A DNA stretch of 64,000 bases. Source: Methanothrix sp. (GTDB taxonomy: Archaea > Halobacteriota > Methanosarcinia > Methanotrichales > Methanotrichaceae). Location: positions 1-64,000 of the forward strand of contig NZ_JASFYM010000013.1 in assembly GCF_030055635.1 (NCBI RefSeq), in the 5' to 3' direction. Position numbers and translations under genes: made by a program. Below are positions 37,368 to 45,949 of the stretch, piece after piece. Below the pieces are notes generated by a model. It saw only the letters and a program-made list of their open reading frames with translations. It was not told the origin of the DNA and ran no database searches. The number at the start of each line of letters is the position of its first letter. The first letter of the stretch is position 1.

Positions 37368-37377
37368 GAGATATAGG
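37368..37377 (-). promoter_or_regulatory. TATA box for metG
   Basis: Read on the minus strand, ctatatctcc is centred about 38 bases before the metG ATG. It probably drives metG and perhaps the closely spaced atwA. Confidence 0.4.
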
Positions 37378-37442
37378 TTTTCCTTCAGCAGTGGGTGAAT
37401 GACAATCCCCCGCAGCGCGCGTTACAATTAATTTCCACGAAA

Positions 37443-37453
37443 CATATATATAT
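37443..37453 (+). promoter_or_regulatory. TATA box for HTH regulator
   Basis: The run catatatatat gives an expected transcription start near 37472-37476. This excludes the upstream TTG at 37453 and supports the ATG at 37480 as start. Confidence 0.6.
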
Positions 37454-37479
37454 TGAACAATCTTGTATCTCCTGTGGTG

Positions 37480-37878
37480 ATGGGGTTGAAAAAGGTACCA
37501 CTGCCCGATCCCAGCGATGAGCAGGAGGAGTTTTCTTCCATACTGATGGAGATCGGCCTCAGGAGAAACGTCGCCAAGGTTCTCACGTATCTCGCAGGGG
37601 TGGTCGAGGCGACATCGAGGGATATAGAAACGAACTCCGATCTGAGGCAGCCTGAGGTTAGCATAGCCATGCGAGAGCTCCGGGAGCTGGGGTGGATCTC
37701 CGAGAGGGACGAGAAGAACCCGGGGAAGGGCAGGCCCTACAGGATCTACAGGCTCGAGAAGAGCGTCGACGAGATCATAAAATACCTGGAGGATCAGAAG
37801 CTGCAGGACATTGAGAGGACCATGCGCCAGATAGAGCGCCTGAAGGAGCTCAGGAGTGCGGGGGCTCGCGGGGCTTAG
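37480..37878 (+). CDS. Winged-helix transcriptional regulator (TrmB/MarR-like)
   Basis: A 132-residue protein from the ATG at 37480. Residues about 20-100 form a winged helix: RRNVAKVLTYLAGVVEATSR, LRQPEVSIAMRELRELGWI as recognition region, and GKGRPYRIYRLEKS as wing. The C-terminal 30 residues are a charged helix that may dimerise (IERTMRQIERLKEL). Family members are common in methanogens; targets are unknown. It sits alone between divergent metG and ftsZ. Confidence 0.75.
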   Translation: MGLKKVPLPDPSDEQEEFSSILMEIGLRRNVAKVLTYLAGVVEATSRDIETNSDLRQPEVSIAMRELRELGWISERDEKNPGKGRPYRIYRLEKSVDEIIKYLEDQKLQDIERTMRQIERLKELRSAGARGA

Positions 37879-38083
37879 CTCCATGCAGCGAGGACGGATC
37901 GCATGCAGATAAAATATCATAAAGATCGATTGCGATCGTGACAGGCACTTGCATGGCATGCATTTCGATTACATATAAAAATTATAACCTAACGCATAAT
38001 AGTTTTACCACACATCAGCAAGACGCTGTTAAATGCCACGTGGATATATTATCCGTGTAATCACAGCCTCACTATCAAAAAAT

Positions 38084-38092
38084 CTATATACT
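38084..38092 (+). promoter_or_regulatory. TATA box for ftsZ
   Basis: ctatatact lies about 45 bases before the ATG at 38134, in a markedly AT-rich 255-base spacer (37879-38133) that holds several other TATA-like runs. Ribosome binding site gagggga at 38123-38129. Confidence 0.55.
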
Positions 38093-38133
38093 AATTGCAC
38101 AGTAAAAGTAGACAAGCACGTAGAGGGGATGGC

Positions 38134-39240
38134 ATGAAGTCCATAATCGACGAGGCCCTGAGCAGGGCCGAGCGGGAGGGAAGGGCTGAGCCCACAAGCG
38201 CCACAGACGAGGATCTGGTCTCGATCCTCGAGGGGCTCACCACAGTCATAAGGGTGATAGGCTGCGGTGGAGGGGGATCCAACACCATAGACAGGTTATC
38301 TGAGGCGGGCATCCAGGGAGCTGAGCTTTATGCGATAAACACAGATGCCCAGCACCTTCTCCACATCAACGCCGACCGCAGGTTCCTGATCGGCAGGAGG
38401 ACGACCAGAGGTCTGGGAGCTGGAAGCCTGCCTGCCATCGGGGAGGAGGCCGCTCAGGAGGATATCGAGCAGATAAAGGCTGCTGTACAGGGCGCTGACA
38501 TGGTGTTCATCACATGCGGCCTTGGTGGAGGAACGGGAACAGGTGCGTCGCCGGTGGTTGCTGAGGCCGCCAGGGAGGCCGGCGCACTCACCATAGCGAT
38601 AGTGACTCTTCCGTTCAGCGCGGAGGGCTCGATAAGGATGGCGAACGCAGAGGCGGGGCTGAAGAGGTTGAGGGAGTCGGCGGACACGGTCATAGTCGTT
38701 CCGAATGACAAGCTCCTCGAGGTCGCGCCAAATCTCCCCCTGCAGGCAGCGTTCAAGGTCGCTGACGAGGTCCTGATGAGATCCGTGAAGGGGATAACGG
38801 AGCTAATCACCAGGCCAGGGCTGATAAACCTTGACTTCGCAGATGTCAAGACCGTCATGTCTCACGGCGGCGTGGCGATGATAGGCCTCGGAGAGGCAGA
38901 TGGGGAGGAGAGGGCCCGGGACTCGGTGATGAGGGCCCTGCGCAGCCCGCTGCTGGATGTGGATGTATCCGGCGCCACGTCTGCGCTTGTCAATGTCGTT
39001 GGCGGGCCGGACATGACCATAGCCGATGCAGAGATGGTCGTTGAAGAGGTCTACAGCAGGATCAACCCCGATGCGAGGATCATATGGGGCGCTCAGATCG
39101 ATCCTGAGCTCAAGGGCACGATAAGAACAATGCTTGTGGTGACAGGTGTCTCATCCCCGCAGATACTCGGCAGGGACGAGGGAAGGCGCGTGGTATCGAA
39201 GCACGGGATCGACTTCCTGAGCAGGCGCGCGCGGTACTGA
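38134..39240 (+). CDS. ftsZ: Cell division protein FtsZ
   Basis: Tubulin-like GTPase forming the division ring, 368 residues from the ATG at 38134 (GAGGGGA spaced four bases). Key motifs: [13 protein letters not shown], the tubulin signature [19 protein letters not shown], and the T7 loop [13 protein letters not shown] that completes the neighbour's active site. The C-terminus ends soon after the core ([12 protein letters not shown]) with no long linker. The next gene, a small HTH protein, follows after 20 bases and is probably co-transcribed. Confidence 0.96.
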   Translation: MKSIIDEALSRAEREGRAEPTSATDEDLVSILEGLTTVIRVIGCGGGGSNTIDRLSEAGIQGAELYAINTDAQHLLHINADRRFLIGRRTTRGLGAGSLPAIGEEAAQEDIEQIKAAVQGADMVFITCGLGGGTGTGASPVVAEAAREAGALTIAIVTLPFSAEGSIRMANAEAGLKRLRESADTVIVVPNDKLLEVAPNLPLQAAFKVADEVLMRSVKGITELITRPGLINLDFADVKTVMSHGGVAMIGLGEADGEERARDSVMRALRSPLLDVDVSGATSALVNVVGGPDMTIADAEMVVEEVYSRINPDARIIWGAQIDPELKGTIRTMLVVTGVSSPQILGRDEGRRVVSKHGIDFLSRRARY

Positions 39241-39260
39241 GCCAGAGGGCGTGAAGATCG

Positions 39261-39575
39261 ATGTTGTCCGAGAGGGTGACCAGCGAGCTTGAAATGCTCA
39301 AGAGGCATCTGACGATCCTGAAGTGCGTGGTGGAGAACGAGCCCATAGGCATACTCAAGCTGGCAGAGGAGACGAAGATACCGAGCCACAAGGTGCGCTA
39401 CTCTCTCAGGGTTCTCGAGCAGGAGGGGCTCATAGCAGCCTCTGCTCCGGGGGCGATCACCACCTCAGCGACCGGTCCGTTCCTGGAGGGGCTGGATGCG
39501 ATGATAGATGAGATAGTGAAGGCGACTCTGGAGCTCAAGCGCATCGAGATGCCACGCAGGCGCAGGGAGGCCTGA
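39261..39575 (+). CDS. Small winged-helix protein downstream of ftsZ (104 aa)
   Basis: A 104-residue protein. LTILKCVVENEPIGILKLAE and PSHKVRYSLRVLEQEGLIAA form a readable helix-turn-helix with recognition helix, followed by a short wing and a C-terminal helix (FLEGLDAMIDEIVKATLELK) suited to dimerisation, ending in a basic tail. Likely a DNA-binding regulator. The 20-base spacing after ftsZ suggests shared expression, which makes a link to division or cell-cycle control possible but unproven. Confidence 0.75.
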   Translation: MLSERVTSELEMLKRHLTILKCVVENEPIGILKLAEETKIPSHKVRYSLRVLEQEGLIAASAPGAITTSATGPFLEGLDAMIDEIVKATLELKRIEMPRRRREA

Positions 39576-39637
39576 CTCAGAGAGACCAGCAGCGCTATCT
39601 CTCTGACCGTAGGTTTAAACGAAACAGCTCACCGAGC

Positions 39638-39787
39638 TCAGCGCTTCGACTGGAGCTTCGGCTGGAACATCCTCATCGGGCACCGGTCAGAGTCCCTGCC
39701 CGCCTGGGTCTCGCTTCCCAGAGTTGTGCACATCCCCTTGATTTTATCCATGGGCTGGTAGAACCTGCAGTCTCCACACGTTGGCAT
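39638..39787 (-). CDS. Cys-rich microprotein (49 aa)
   Basis: Too short for simple gene calling. On the minus strand an ATG at 39787 opens 49 codons: CGDCRFYQPMDKIKGMC near the N-terminus and RCPMRMFQPK near the end, giving four cysteines (CxxC plus two more) that could bind zinc or an iron-sulfur cluster. GGAG lies seven bases before the ATG, and a TATA box (39811-39819) lies about 28 bases upstream. Small CGxC proteins of this type occur in methanogens, but no function is assigned here. Confidence 0.65.
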   Translation of the reverse strand: MPTCGDCRFYQPMDKIKGMCTTLGSETQAGRDSDRCPMRMFQPKLQSKR

Positions 39788-39810
39788 ATCGATCTCCAAC
39801 TATCACCGAC

Positions 39811-39819
39811 GATATAAAG
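39811..39819 (-). promoter_or_regulatory. TATA box for the 49-aa Cys-rich protein
   Basis: Reads ctttatatc on the minus strand, centred about 28 bases before the ATG at 39787, which supports the small gene being expressed. Confidence 0.5.
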
Positions 39820-39944
39820 GTTCATCCCGGCGCGCTATGATATGCGCACCGGTGTCGTGGCATGTCAGGTTGAACCCGGGCAGACTTCCGGTTGCGGGAC
39901 TGCTTTCGTCATGCTTCCCCCGGAGTCAGCTGGATTTGCTCAGA

Positions 39945-40736
39945 TCAGATTCTAAGCGTGTACGACCTCCCTGCGGCGAAGTATCTCGTCTGGACGTAGC
40001 GGTAGCCGCCCCTGTAGACCGCGATCTTGTGGTTCATGTTGCCCAGAACCGTGAAGCTGATGGTGCCATCGATCGCGCCATCATCGACATCTCTGTATCT
40101 ATACGTATCATCGACAACGACATCAAACCCCCTGAGCGCACCTGAGGTGACTGTGATCAGGGCAAGACCGGCGTAAGCCGGAGGAATGTATCTGCCGCCG
40201 GTGACGTCAATGATAACAGCGCTGCTCGGGAGGTTGTCCTTCACAAAGAGCAGTATGTGCCGTCCCGGTGTATCACCGTAGAATCTCAGATAGCTGTATG
40301 TGCTGAACCAGTACCTCCTGGTGTTCGTGCTTCCGCTCGGGTATATCTCGATGAGGTCTCCTGGTCCTGCATAAGGCGTTGTCGCAACCAGTGAGACCGT
40401 GCCGCCCAGAGGGCAGGTCGTGTACTGCCTCCAGAAGCGACCATCTGCGATCCAGAGCGTGTTCGCGCCTGATATCATCGGCCTGTACGAGGAGAAGCTC
40501 ACCGCCGTGCTTCCAAAGTAGACGGCCTGAGGCTGATTCTGCTCCAGATCAAAGCTCATGAGCGCCTCTGGGGCAGAGTCGCTGGCAGGCTGCCCCCCGC
40601 TTACGCCCTGCGCATACGATACCTCCCCTGAAATCGGTATCTCTCCATCAATCTGCCCTTCGATCCACTCCTCGGCCAGCCCGCCTGAGAGCAAAAGCGA
40701 GAGAAGGACAGGAACAAGCATCTTCCACGGTAGCAT
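39945..40736 (-). CDS. Exported beta-rich protein of unknown function
   Basis: A 263-residue protein. A signal peptide (MLPWKMLVPVLLSLLLSGGL) is followed by an acidic linker and about 200 residues with strong beta-strand alternation and many aromatic residues (NTLWIADGRFWRQYTT, RYWFSTYSYLRFYGDTPGRH, YRGGYRYVQTRYFAAGRSY). I do not recognise a family. It ends right at the frame end with no membrane anchor. An AT-rich promoter region lies just upstream (minus strand, about 40745-40775). Confidence 0.6.
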   Translation of the reverse strand: MLPWKMLVPVLLSLLLSGGLAEEWIEGQIDGEIPISGEVSYAQGVSGGQPASDSAPEALMSFDLEQNQPQAVYFGSTAVSFSSYRPMISGANTLWIADGRFWRQYTTCPLGGTVSLVATTPYAGPGDLIEIYPSGSTNTRRYWFSTYSYLRFYGDTPGRHILLFVKDNLPSSAVIIDVTGGRYIPPAYAGLALITVTSGALRGFDVVVDDTYRYRDVDDGAIDGTISFTVLGNMNHKIAVYRGGYRYVQTRYFAAGRSYTLRI

Positions 40737-41109
40737 GATATGTGATTATAATTTTATGTTATAAAAATTTTTTGTGACTTTTCCAGGTTCTTTGGTCCCG
40801 GAACCCCTGCGCCCTCATCGTATTATTTCCCAGAGATACATCGGTCGTCTGTCCGCTCCTGAAGGATGAATTGGGATCATCCAGCGTGCATGGCCTCCAG
40901 GTTGCTGTGTGTATGAGCAAAATCCAGAATTTATACACCCAATCGTCCTTTGCGAGAAATCGTAACACTGCAGTGAAGCTGAACCGTAAGGTTCGGTTGT
41001 TGTCAAAGTTTTCAGGACCGAACACCAGCAAATCGGCCCGCGATACATTGAAATAGAATCCTGTAAAAAACTATGCTGCTGTTCTGTTGCAGAGTGGGGT
41101 TTGAGTTCC
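40737..41109. other. Intergenic region, 373 bases, with promoter elements and hairpins
   Basis: No gene is supportable. The left part is AT-rich and serves the minus-strand exported protein. A TATA-like element atttatacac (40929-40938) on the plus strand would give a leader of about 150 bases for the sulfur-transfer operon. Within that leader is a small hairpin, GAACC-GTAA-GGTTC (40981-40994); GGTTC/GAACC also pair at 40786-40805. A leader RNA role is possible but only suggested. Confidence 0.35.
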
Positions 41110-41985
41110 ATGAGAGAGTATCCGTATCCCTCAAAGAGCGAGGTCAGATGGGTATCTCCGGAGTGGCTGGACGAAAACATGGATGATGTGCGAATAATTG
41201 ATGCTCAGCCGAATGTGCACGACTACATAATGGGCCACATTCCAGGGGCTGTTTACATGAACGAGGGCCTCCTCAGGGCTGCACGCAGAAGGCAGCCTGC
41301 CAGCTTCGTGCCTGCAGAGTCGATAGAGGCTGTGTTCAGAAGCATTGGGATATCTGGAGATATGCCGGTGGTTGTCTACAGCGGCCCAGGCGTTTACAGC
41401 AAATGCACCGCAGGGCTGGGCGATGGCCTGGAGCAGACGATGGTCGCGTACGCGCTCGTGCGCTTCGGCCACCGCATGGTGCACATCCTCGATGGCGGAA
41501 TAGAGGGATGGATGGAGTCCGGCCGGAAGCTGACGAAGGAATTTCCTGACGCCCAGGAGAGCGGATTCAGAGCGGAGATAAGGCGTGAGCACTTCGTGGA
41601 GATGGAGGAGCTCAAGAGCATGATGGGGAGGGATGATGTTATAATATTCGATGCGAGGCCGACGCCATCGTATGAGGGCCAGGCCGTGTGGATCAAGCCC
41701 GGGCACATTCCCGGCGCACACAGCCTCCCATGGAGGCGGCTGATGACAGAGAAGAACAGCCGCCTTCTCAGAGATGATGAGGAGCTGCGGTCTCTGGTGA
41801 GCGGCTTCGACCTCGAGGGCAAGAGGATAATCGTATACTGCGGAACAGGCAGAGAGGCCACAAACGAGTATCTCTTTTTCAGATACTATCTCGGACATCC
41901 AGATGTGAGAATCTACGAGGGATCCTTCACAGAGTGGTCCTCCTACCCAGAGAACCCGACGGTCACAGGCCCCAATCCGAGGTGA
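41110..41985 (+). CDS. Thiosulfate sulfurtransferase-like protein, tandem rhodanese domains
   Basis: I use the ATG at 41110, since the TTG at 41101 sits directly on the GTGGGGT ribosome binding site; 291 residues. Two rhodanese domains. The first (GHIPGAVYMNEG, VVVYSGPG) has Ser where the catalytic Cys would be and is structural. The second has the active loop CGTGREAT with Cys244, which would carry the persulfide, and PGHIPGAHSLPW. Expected role: sulfur transfer from thiosulfate or persulfide donors. It begins a three-gene operon; the next gene follows after four bases. Confidence 0.88.
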   Translation: MREYPYPSKSEVRWVSPEWLDENMDDVRIIDAQPNVHDYIMGHIPGAVYMNEGLLRAARRRQPASFVPAESIEAVFRSIGISGDMPVVVYSGPGVYSKCTAGLGDGLEQTMVAYALVRFGHRMVHILDGGIEGWMESGRKLTKEFPDAQESGFRAEIRREHFVEMEELKSMMGRDDVIIFDARPTPSYEGQAVWIKPGHIPGAHSLPWRRLMTEKNSRLLRDDEELRSLVSGFDLEGKRIIVYCGTGREATNEYLFFRYYLGHPDVRIYEGSFTEWSSYPENPTVTGPNPR

Positions 41986-41989
41986 GATC

Positions 41990-43342
41990 GTGCTCTTTGA
42001 GAGGATCGTCTCCGAGGGTCTGGCGCATTACTCGTACATCGTGGGTGACCGCGGAAGCGCGGTTGTCATAGATCCGAGGCTGGACTGCGACGTGTATGTT
42101 GAGATCGCCTCCAGAAACAGCATGCGCATAACAGACATCCTGGAGACGCACAGGAATGAGGACTACGTAATAGGCTCTGTGGAGCTCTCCGCCCTGACGG
42201 GAGCATCCATCTGGCACGCGGATCCTGAGCTCGATTACAGGTACGGCGCGCCCGCCAGAGATGGGCAGGTATGGATGATAGGCTCCTGGCAGATCGAGGC
42301 GATATCAGCGCCAGGACACACGCTCGGCTCGATGTCCTATGTCCTTAAAGATCGATCCGGAGTTCCGCACGCGGTCTTCACCGGAGACGCGCTCTTCGCA
42401 GGAGATGTCGGGCGGGTTGATCTCCTCGGGATGGACCGCGCTGAGGAGCTCGCTGGCATGCTCTACGAGAGCATCTTCCAGAGGATACTACCTCTGGGTG
42501 ATGGAGTGCTGCTGTGTCCGGCGCACGGTCCGGGCTCTGTGTGCGGGTCTGCGATAACCGACCGCCCATGGACTACGATAGGGTTGGAGCGTCTCCACAA
42601 CCCGAAGCTGAGGGCAGGGAGCAGAGACGAGTTCGTCAAAAGTGCTGCTGCTGAGCTAGAGAGGCCCCCGTACTTCAGGCGGATGGAGGAGCTGAACATA
42701 AATGGTTACAGGCTCAGGAGACGCGCGGTACCTCCACTCTCCCCGGAGGAGGTCGCAGACGCGCTCGATGAGTGTGTGATTCTCGATACCAGATCTGAGG
42801 TGGCTTATGGCGGTGCCCACATACCGGCATCGCAGTTCATATGGATGGATGGGCTCTCCGCACTCGCAGGATGGTATCTCTCTTACGATAAGCCGGTGAT
42901 CCTGGTGGGCGATGAGATCGACAGGGCCACTAGAATCCTCATGCGAATGGGCTACGATGATATCTCCGGATACCTTGGGGGAGGAATGCTGGCCTGGCAT
43001 ATGTCAGGACTGGAGAGCAGCTCTGTAAGAACCGTGACAGTCCAGGAGCTATGCAGGCATCTGGACCAGGGCGGCCAGGCATGGATACTGGATGTGAGAT
43101 CGGATGAGGAGGTGTCAGGAGAGAGAATTAGTGGGGCGCATCACATCCACGTCACACAGCTGCCCGGCAGGATGGAGGAGGTGCCGAGGGAGAAAGCGGT
43201 CTACATATTCTGCGGCAGTGGCATGCGCTCCATGGTGGCGGCATCGTTCCTGAAGAGGCATGGATGGAGAAACATAGCTGTTGTTCTCGGAGGCCTGGCG
43301 GGCTGGAAGAGCGTGACGTGCCCTGTTGTGAGGCGGGTGTGA
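41990..43342 (+). CDS. Metallo-beta-lactamase fold plus two rhodanese domains (persulfide dioxygenase-like)
   Basis: GTG start at 41990 with AGGTGAG overlapping the previous stop; 450 residues. Residues 1-230 are an MBL-fold domain of the ETHE1/CstB type: ETHRNEDYVIGS replaces the usual THxHxDH (second His absent; His54 and Asp58 remain), then APGHTLGSMSY, FTGDALFAGDVGR and CPAHGPGS. Two rhodanese domains follow; the first lacks the catalytic Cys (LVGDEIDRATR), the second has CGSGMRSM with Cys408. Such fusions oxidise or relay persulfide sulfur. Activity in a strict anaerobe is unclear, because classical members need oxygen. Confidence 0.82.
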   Translation: MLFERIVSEGLAHYSYIVGDRGSAVVIDPRLDCDVYVEIASRNSMRITDILETHRNEDYVIGSVELSALTGASIWHADPELDYRYGAPARDGQVWMIGSWQIEAISAPGHTLGSMSYVLKDRSGVPHAVFTGDALFAGDVGRVDLLGMDRAEELAGMLYESIFQRILPLGDGVLLCPAHGPGSVCGSAITDRPWTTIGLERLHNPKLRAGSRDEFVKSAAAELERPPYFRRMEELNINGYRLRRRAVPPLSPEEVADALDECVILDTRSEVAYGGAHIPASQFIWMDGLSALAGWYLSYDKPVILVGDEIDRATRILMRMGYDDISGYLGGGMLAWHMSGLESSSVRTVTVQELCRHLDQGGQAWILDVRSDEEVSGERISGAHHIHVTQLPGRMEEVPREKAVYIFCGSGMRSMVAASFLKRHGWRNIAVVLGGLAGWKSVTCPVVRRV

Positions 43343-43345
43343 TCC

Positions 43346-43762
43346 GTGCCCATTCTGAGGGGTGATGAGGAACTGGAAAAGGTGCTGAAGGGGTCCAGGA
43401 CCGTGGCGGTCCTGGGCGCATCCACAGATCCCCGCAAACCCAGCTTTTTCGTATCGCTTGTGGTAAGGACTTACGGCTTCAGGATGTTCTTCGTCAACCC
43501 GGACCATGCGGGAGAGGAGATCCTCGGGGAGCGCGTCTATGCATCACTCAGAGATGTGCCGGTGGACATAGACATAGTGGATGTCTTCAGGAGGCCGTCT
43601 GCGGCCCGTGATGTGGCGGAGGAGATCAGGGCGAAGGGCTGCAGGACCGTCTGGTTCCAGCCAGGGACAGAGGACATGAGAGTGGCAAGGGAGCTCGCAG
43701 ATGAGGGATTCAACGTTGTGGTGGGCCGCTGCATGAAGGTCGAGTGCAGAAAGCTTCTGTGA
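43346..43762 (+). CDS. CoA-binding (YccU-type) Rossmann protein
   Basis: A 138-residue single-domain protein with the CoA-binding fold: VAVLGASTDPRKPSFFVSLV near the N-terminus, FVNPDHAGEEILGERVYASL, and VWFQPGTEDMRVARELADEG. It matches the YccU family; the ligand may be CoA or another nucleotide. Start: GTG at 43346, three bases after the previous stop. Position as third gene of a sulfur-transfer operon suggests that a CoA or thiol carrier may be involved, which is inference. Confidence 0.82.
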   Translation: MPILRGDEELEKVLKGSRTVAVLGASTDPRKPSFFVSLVVRTYGFRMFFVNPDHAGEEILGERVYASLRDVPVDIDIVDVFRRPSAARDVAEEIRAKGCRTVWFQPGTEDMRVARELADEGFNVVVGRCMKVECRKLL

Positions 43763-43885
43763 GGGGCTGGATGGGGCTGTATTTGCAGTCTGCTACGAGG
43801 ATAGGCGCAAGAGCGATAACTTCAGGAGATCCAGAGTCATCAACCAGGCTGCAGGTGTCGGAGAAATATCAACGCTAGGATCCAG

Positions 43886-44635
43886 ATGGCGATGATGGTG
43901 AACCTCGGCGGCATCGTTCCACTCTCCACGGTCGACTGGCCCGGAAGGGTCTCCGCAGTGATCTTTCTGAGAGGGTGTTCATTCAGATGCCCGTTCTGCC
44001 AGAATGCGGAGCTCCAGAGCGGCTGGACACCTGTGGATATCTCAGAGCTGATGGAGCGTTTGTTTCCGAGAAGGGGTTCAGGCCAGAGCATACTCCATGA
44101 GTTCAGCGGCTCTCTGGGCATCGACTCTGTCGTTCTCTCGGGGGGTGAGCCGCTCGCGCAGGGTGAGGCAGCCCTTGCGATCGCACGGCATGTAACAGCA
44201 CGCGGCCTAGATCTGGGGGTTGAGACGAACGGTTACCATCCGGAGGCACTGGAGGCCCTGATATCAGAGGGATATCTTGGCATGGTCTTTCTCGACATCA
44301 AGGCAGCTCCTAGAGAGGATGCGTATCTGAGGGCCACAGGGGTCATAGACGCTCTCCCGCGGGTTCTCCGGAGCATGGATGTGATAATGCAGCACGACAC
44401 ACCCTTCGAGATAAGGATCACGGTCTTCCCAGGGATGCCCTCAGAGGATGAGCTGAATGAGATCTTTGATCTTCTGCAGCGCCTCAAGCCCCGCTCCCTC
44501 ATATCGGTCGTCCTGCAGCAGGGGATCCCTCCGCGCGGCGGGTTCGAGCCCGTGTCCGAGGAGAATCTCAGGAGGCTTGCGCAACCGTTAAAGTTTAACG
44601 TAAGGATCAGATCCGTGAGGAGGAGCGTTCCTTGA
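43886..44635 (+). CDS. Radical SAM activase, NrdG-like (anaerobic ribonucleotide reductase activating protein)
   Basis: A 249-residue enzyme. CSFRCPFCQN is the CxxxCxxC cluster site and VVLSGGEPLAQGE the SAM-binding GGE motif; the N-terminus GGIVPLSTVDWPGRVSAVIF is characteristic of the archaeal NrdG-like group (TIGR02495). It generates a glycyl radical on a partner enzyme, most likely class III ribonucleotide reductase, which is not in this window. The last codons overlap the next gene by four bases. The ATG at 43886 or 43895 may be used. Confidence 0.82.
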   Translation: MAMMVNLGGIVPLSTVDWPGRVSAVIFLRGCSFRCPFCQNAELQSGWTPVDISELMERLFPRRGSGQSILHEFSGSLGIDSVVLSGGEPLAQGEAALAIARHVTARGLDLGVETNGYHPEALEALISEGYLGMVFLDIKAAPREDAYLRATGVIDALPRVLRSMDVIMQHDTPFEIRITVFPGMPSEDELNEIFDLLQRLKPRSLISVVLQQGIPPRGGFEPVSEENLRRLAQPLKFNVRIRSVRRSVP

Positions 44636-45180
44636 GGATCATCGGGTTCGTGGGAATGCCCGGCTCCGGAAAGAGCGTGGCATCTGATGTGGCGCGGGAG
44701 ATGGGCATCAGGGTCGTGGTTATGGGTGACGTGATAAGGGCGGAGGCCAGAAGAAGAGGACTGGAGCCGACGGATGCGAACCACGGGATGGTCGGGGATG
44801 ATCTCAGGAGATCAGAGGGGGAGGATGCGATCGCTAAAAGGTGCCTCGAGGGTGTGAGCAGGGATGAGACGATCGTGGTCGATGGAATAAGGAGCGTTGC
44901 AGAGGTGGAGCACTTCAGATCGGTGGCGGATCGGTTTCATCTCATCGAGATATTCGCCCCTCCGGATCAGAGGATGAGGAGAATCGCATCCAGGGGCAGG
45001 CCTGATGACAGTAACTGTGAGAACATCTCTGAAGCGATGGAGAGGCGCGATGCCCGGGAGCTCGGCTGGGGGATGGGCGAGGCGATAGCTGCAGCGGAGA
45101 TGAGAATATGCAACGACTGCCCCCTCGAAGAGTTCAGGGAGCGCATCAGGGCGGTTCTGGAGGAGCTCTGCAGGTCGTGA
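44632..45180 (+). CDS. UPF0200 P-loop kinase-like protein
   Basis: A 182-residue P-loop NTPase: Walker A GMPGSGKS near residue 8, then VMGDVIRAEARRRGLEPT and DGIRSVAEVEHFR. This pattern is that of the archaeal UPF0200 family, related to dephospho-CoA and adenylate kinases. Substrate is not established. TTG start at 44632 overlapping the previous stop (TTGA), so it is translated with the radical SAM activase. Confidence 0.85.
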   Translation: MRIIGFVGMPGSGKSVASDVAREMGIRVVVMGDVIRAEARRRGLEPTDANHGMVGDDLRRSEGEDAIAKRCLEGVSRDETIVVDGIRSVAEVEHFRSVADRFHLIEIFAPPDQRMRRIASRGRPDDSNCENISEAMERRDARELGWGMGEAIAAAEMRICNDCPLEEFRERIRAVLEELCRS

Positions 45181-45341
45181 ACATCACTAAAAGCATGACT
45201 TCCGTACATCGTCGAAGAACCACTGAGGTCTCCAGGCCAGGACTCCCCAGATGTGGCTTCCCTGAACAAGGAGACCCCCTTATCTCCACTCCCGCAAGTT
45301 AAATATGTTTGCAGCAAACAGATCCCTGGAGGTGAGATCGA

Positions 45342-45500
45342 ATGTGCACAGTTGGAGGCGGTCCGGATCTCGGCGCGATAGAGGAGGGTATTTCCGCGAA
45401 GGATTACATATGCCTGGACTGCGGGAACAAGTTCAAGGGTATGGGCAAAAGGCCGATGTGCCCCTCATGCAAATCCAGAAACGTGAAGCTCGAGAGATGA
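45342..45500 (+). CDS. Small zinc-ribbon protein (52 aa)
   Basis: A short gene hidden under a longer spurious frame. The ATG at 45342 has a perfect GGAGGTGA ribosome binding site at 45328-45335 with a six-base spacer. The product has a Gly-rich N-terminus (MCTVGGGPDLGAIEEG) followed by YICLDCGNKFKGMGKRPMC and CPSCKSRNVKLER: a CxxC...CxxC zinc ribbon typical of small archaeal RNA- or protein-binding factors. The stop overlaps the next gene in ATGA. A TATA-like aatatg lies just before it at about 45301. Confidence 0.8.
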   Translation: MCTVGGGPDLGAIEEGISAKDYICLDCGNKFKGMGKRPMCPSCKSRNVKLER

Positions 45501-45949
45501 GGATCAGTATCGCAGATGATGAGATAGCGTACCTCCGTGGCAGCACAGGAACGCTCGCACTGGCCAGAACGCTTGGCAGGCATTTCTTTCTTGAGACCGA
45601 GCAGGAGGAGATCGTCTTATTCACAGATCCGGACGATCTGATAGTCGCATCATCATTCGGCACCGGCGGGACGGTTGAGCGGGGGTTGAGGTGCACGATA
45701 TTCCACATCCGCGAGCTCGGCTCCCCGCTCATAGTGCTCCCGAAGGGCCATCCGGCGTCCCCCAGGCTCAAGGTTGTCGTATCAGTGGGACGGAGGACGC
45801 GTGTGAGCTGCAGAATACAGCCCGGAACCCATCCGGAGCAGGATGTGCTCTGCGGGGCTGAGGAGATGGACGGGCTTGAGATCCACGGAACAAACGATGG
45901 TGCAGAGATCATCGGGTTTGATGGGGAGGTATGCATAGAGAAGCTATGA
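45497..45949 (+). CDS. Conserved hypothetical protein (150 aa)
   Basis: The frame is open from 45305, but that part lies over the zinc-ribbon gene in another frame. The ATG at 45497 overlaps the zinc-ribbon stop by four bases, so I start there. The product (MRISIADDEIAYLRGSTG) is rich in short strands with Gly turns (ASSFGTGGTVERGLRCTIF, VVVSVGRRTRVSCRIQPG), an all-beta protein. I do not recognise the family. It is translationally linked at both ends. Confidence 0.65.
   Translation: MRISIADDEIAYLRGSTGTLALARTLGRHFFLETEQEEIVLFTDPDDLIVASSFGTGGTVERGLRCTIFHIRELGSPLIVLPKGHPASPRLKVVVSVGRRTRVSCRIQPGTHPEQDVLCGAEEMDGLEIHGTNDGAEIIGFDGEVCIEKL

Noticed and set aside
40979-40996. Hairpin as a tRNA-like or known riboswitch element
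   Set aside because: Only a five-base stem with a four-base loop; no conserved riboswitch core is visible.
45305-45496. N-terminal 64 codons of the longer frame before the 150-aa gene
   Set aside because: This stretch overlaps the zinc-ribbon gene in another frame, which has the better ribosome binding site and a Cys pattern; the ATG at 45497 is the better start.
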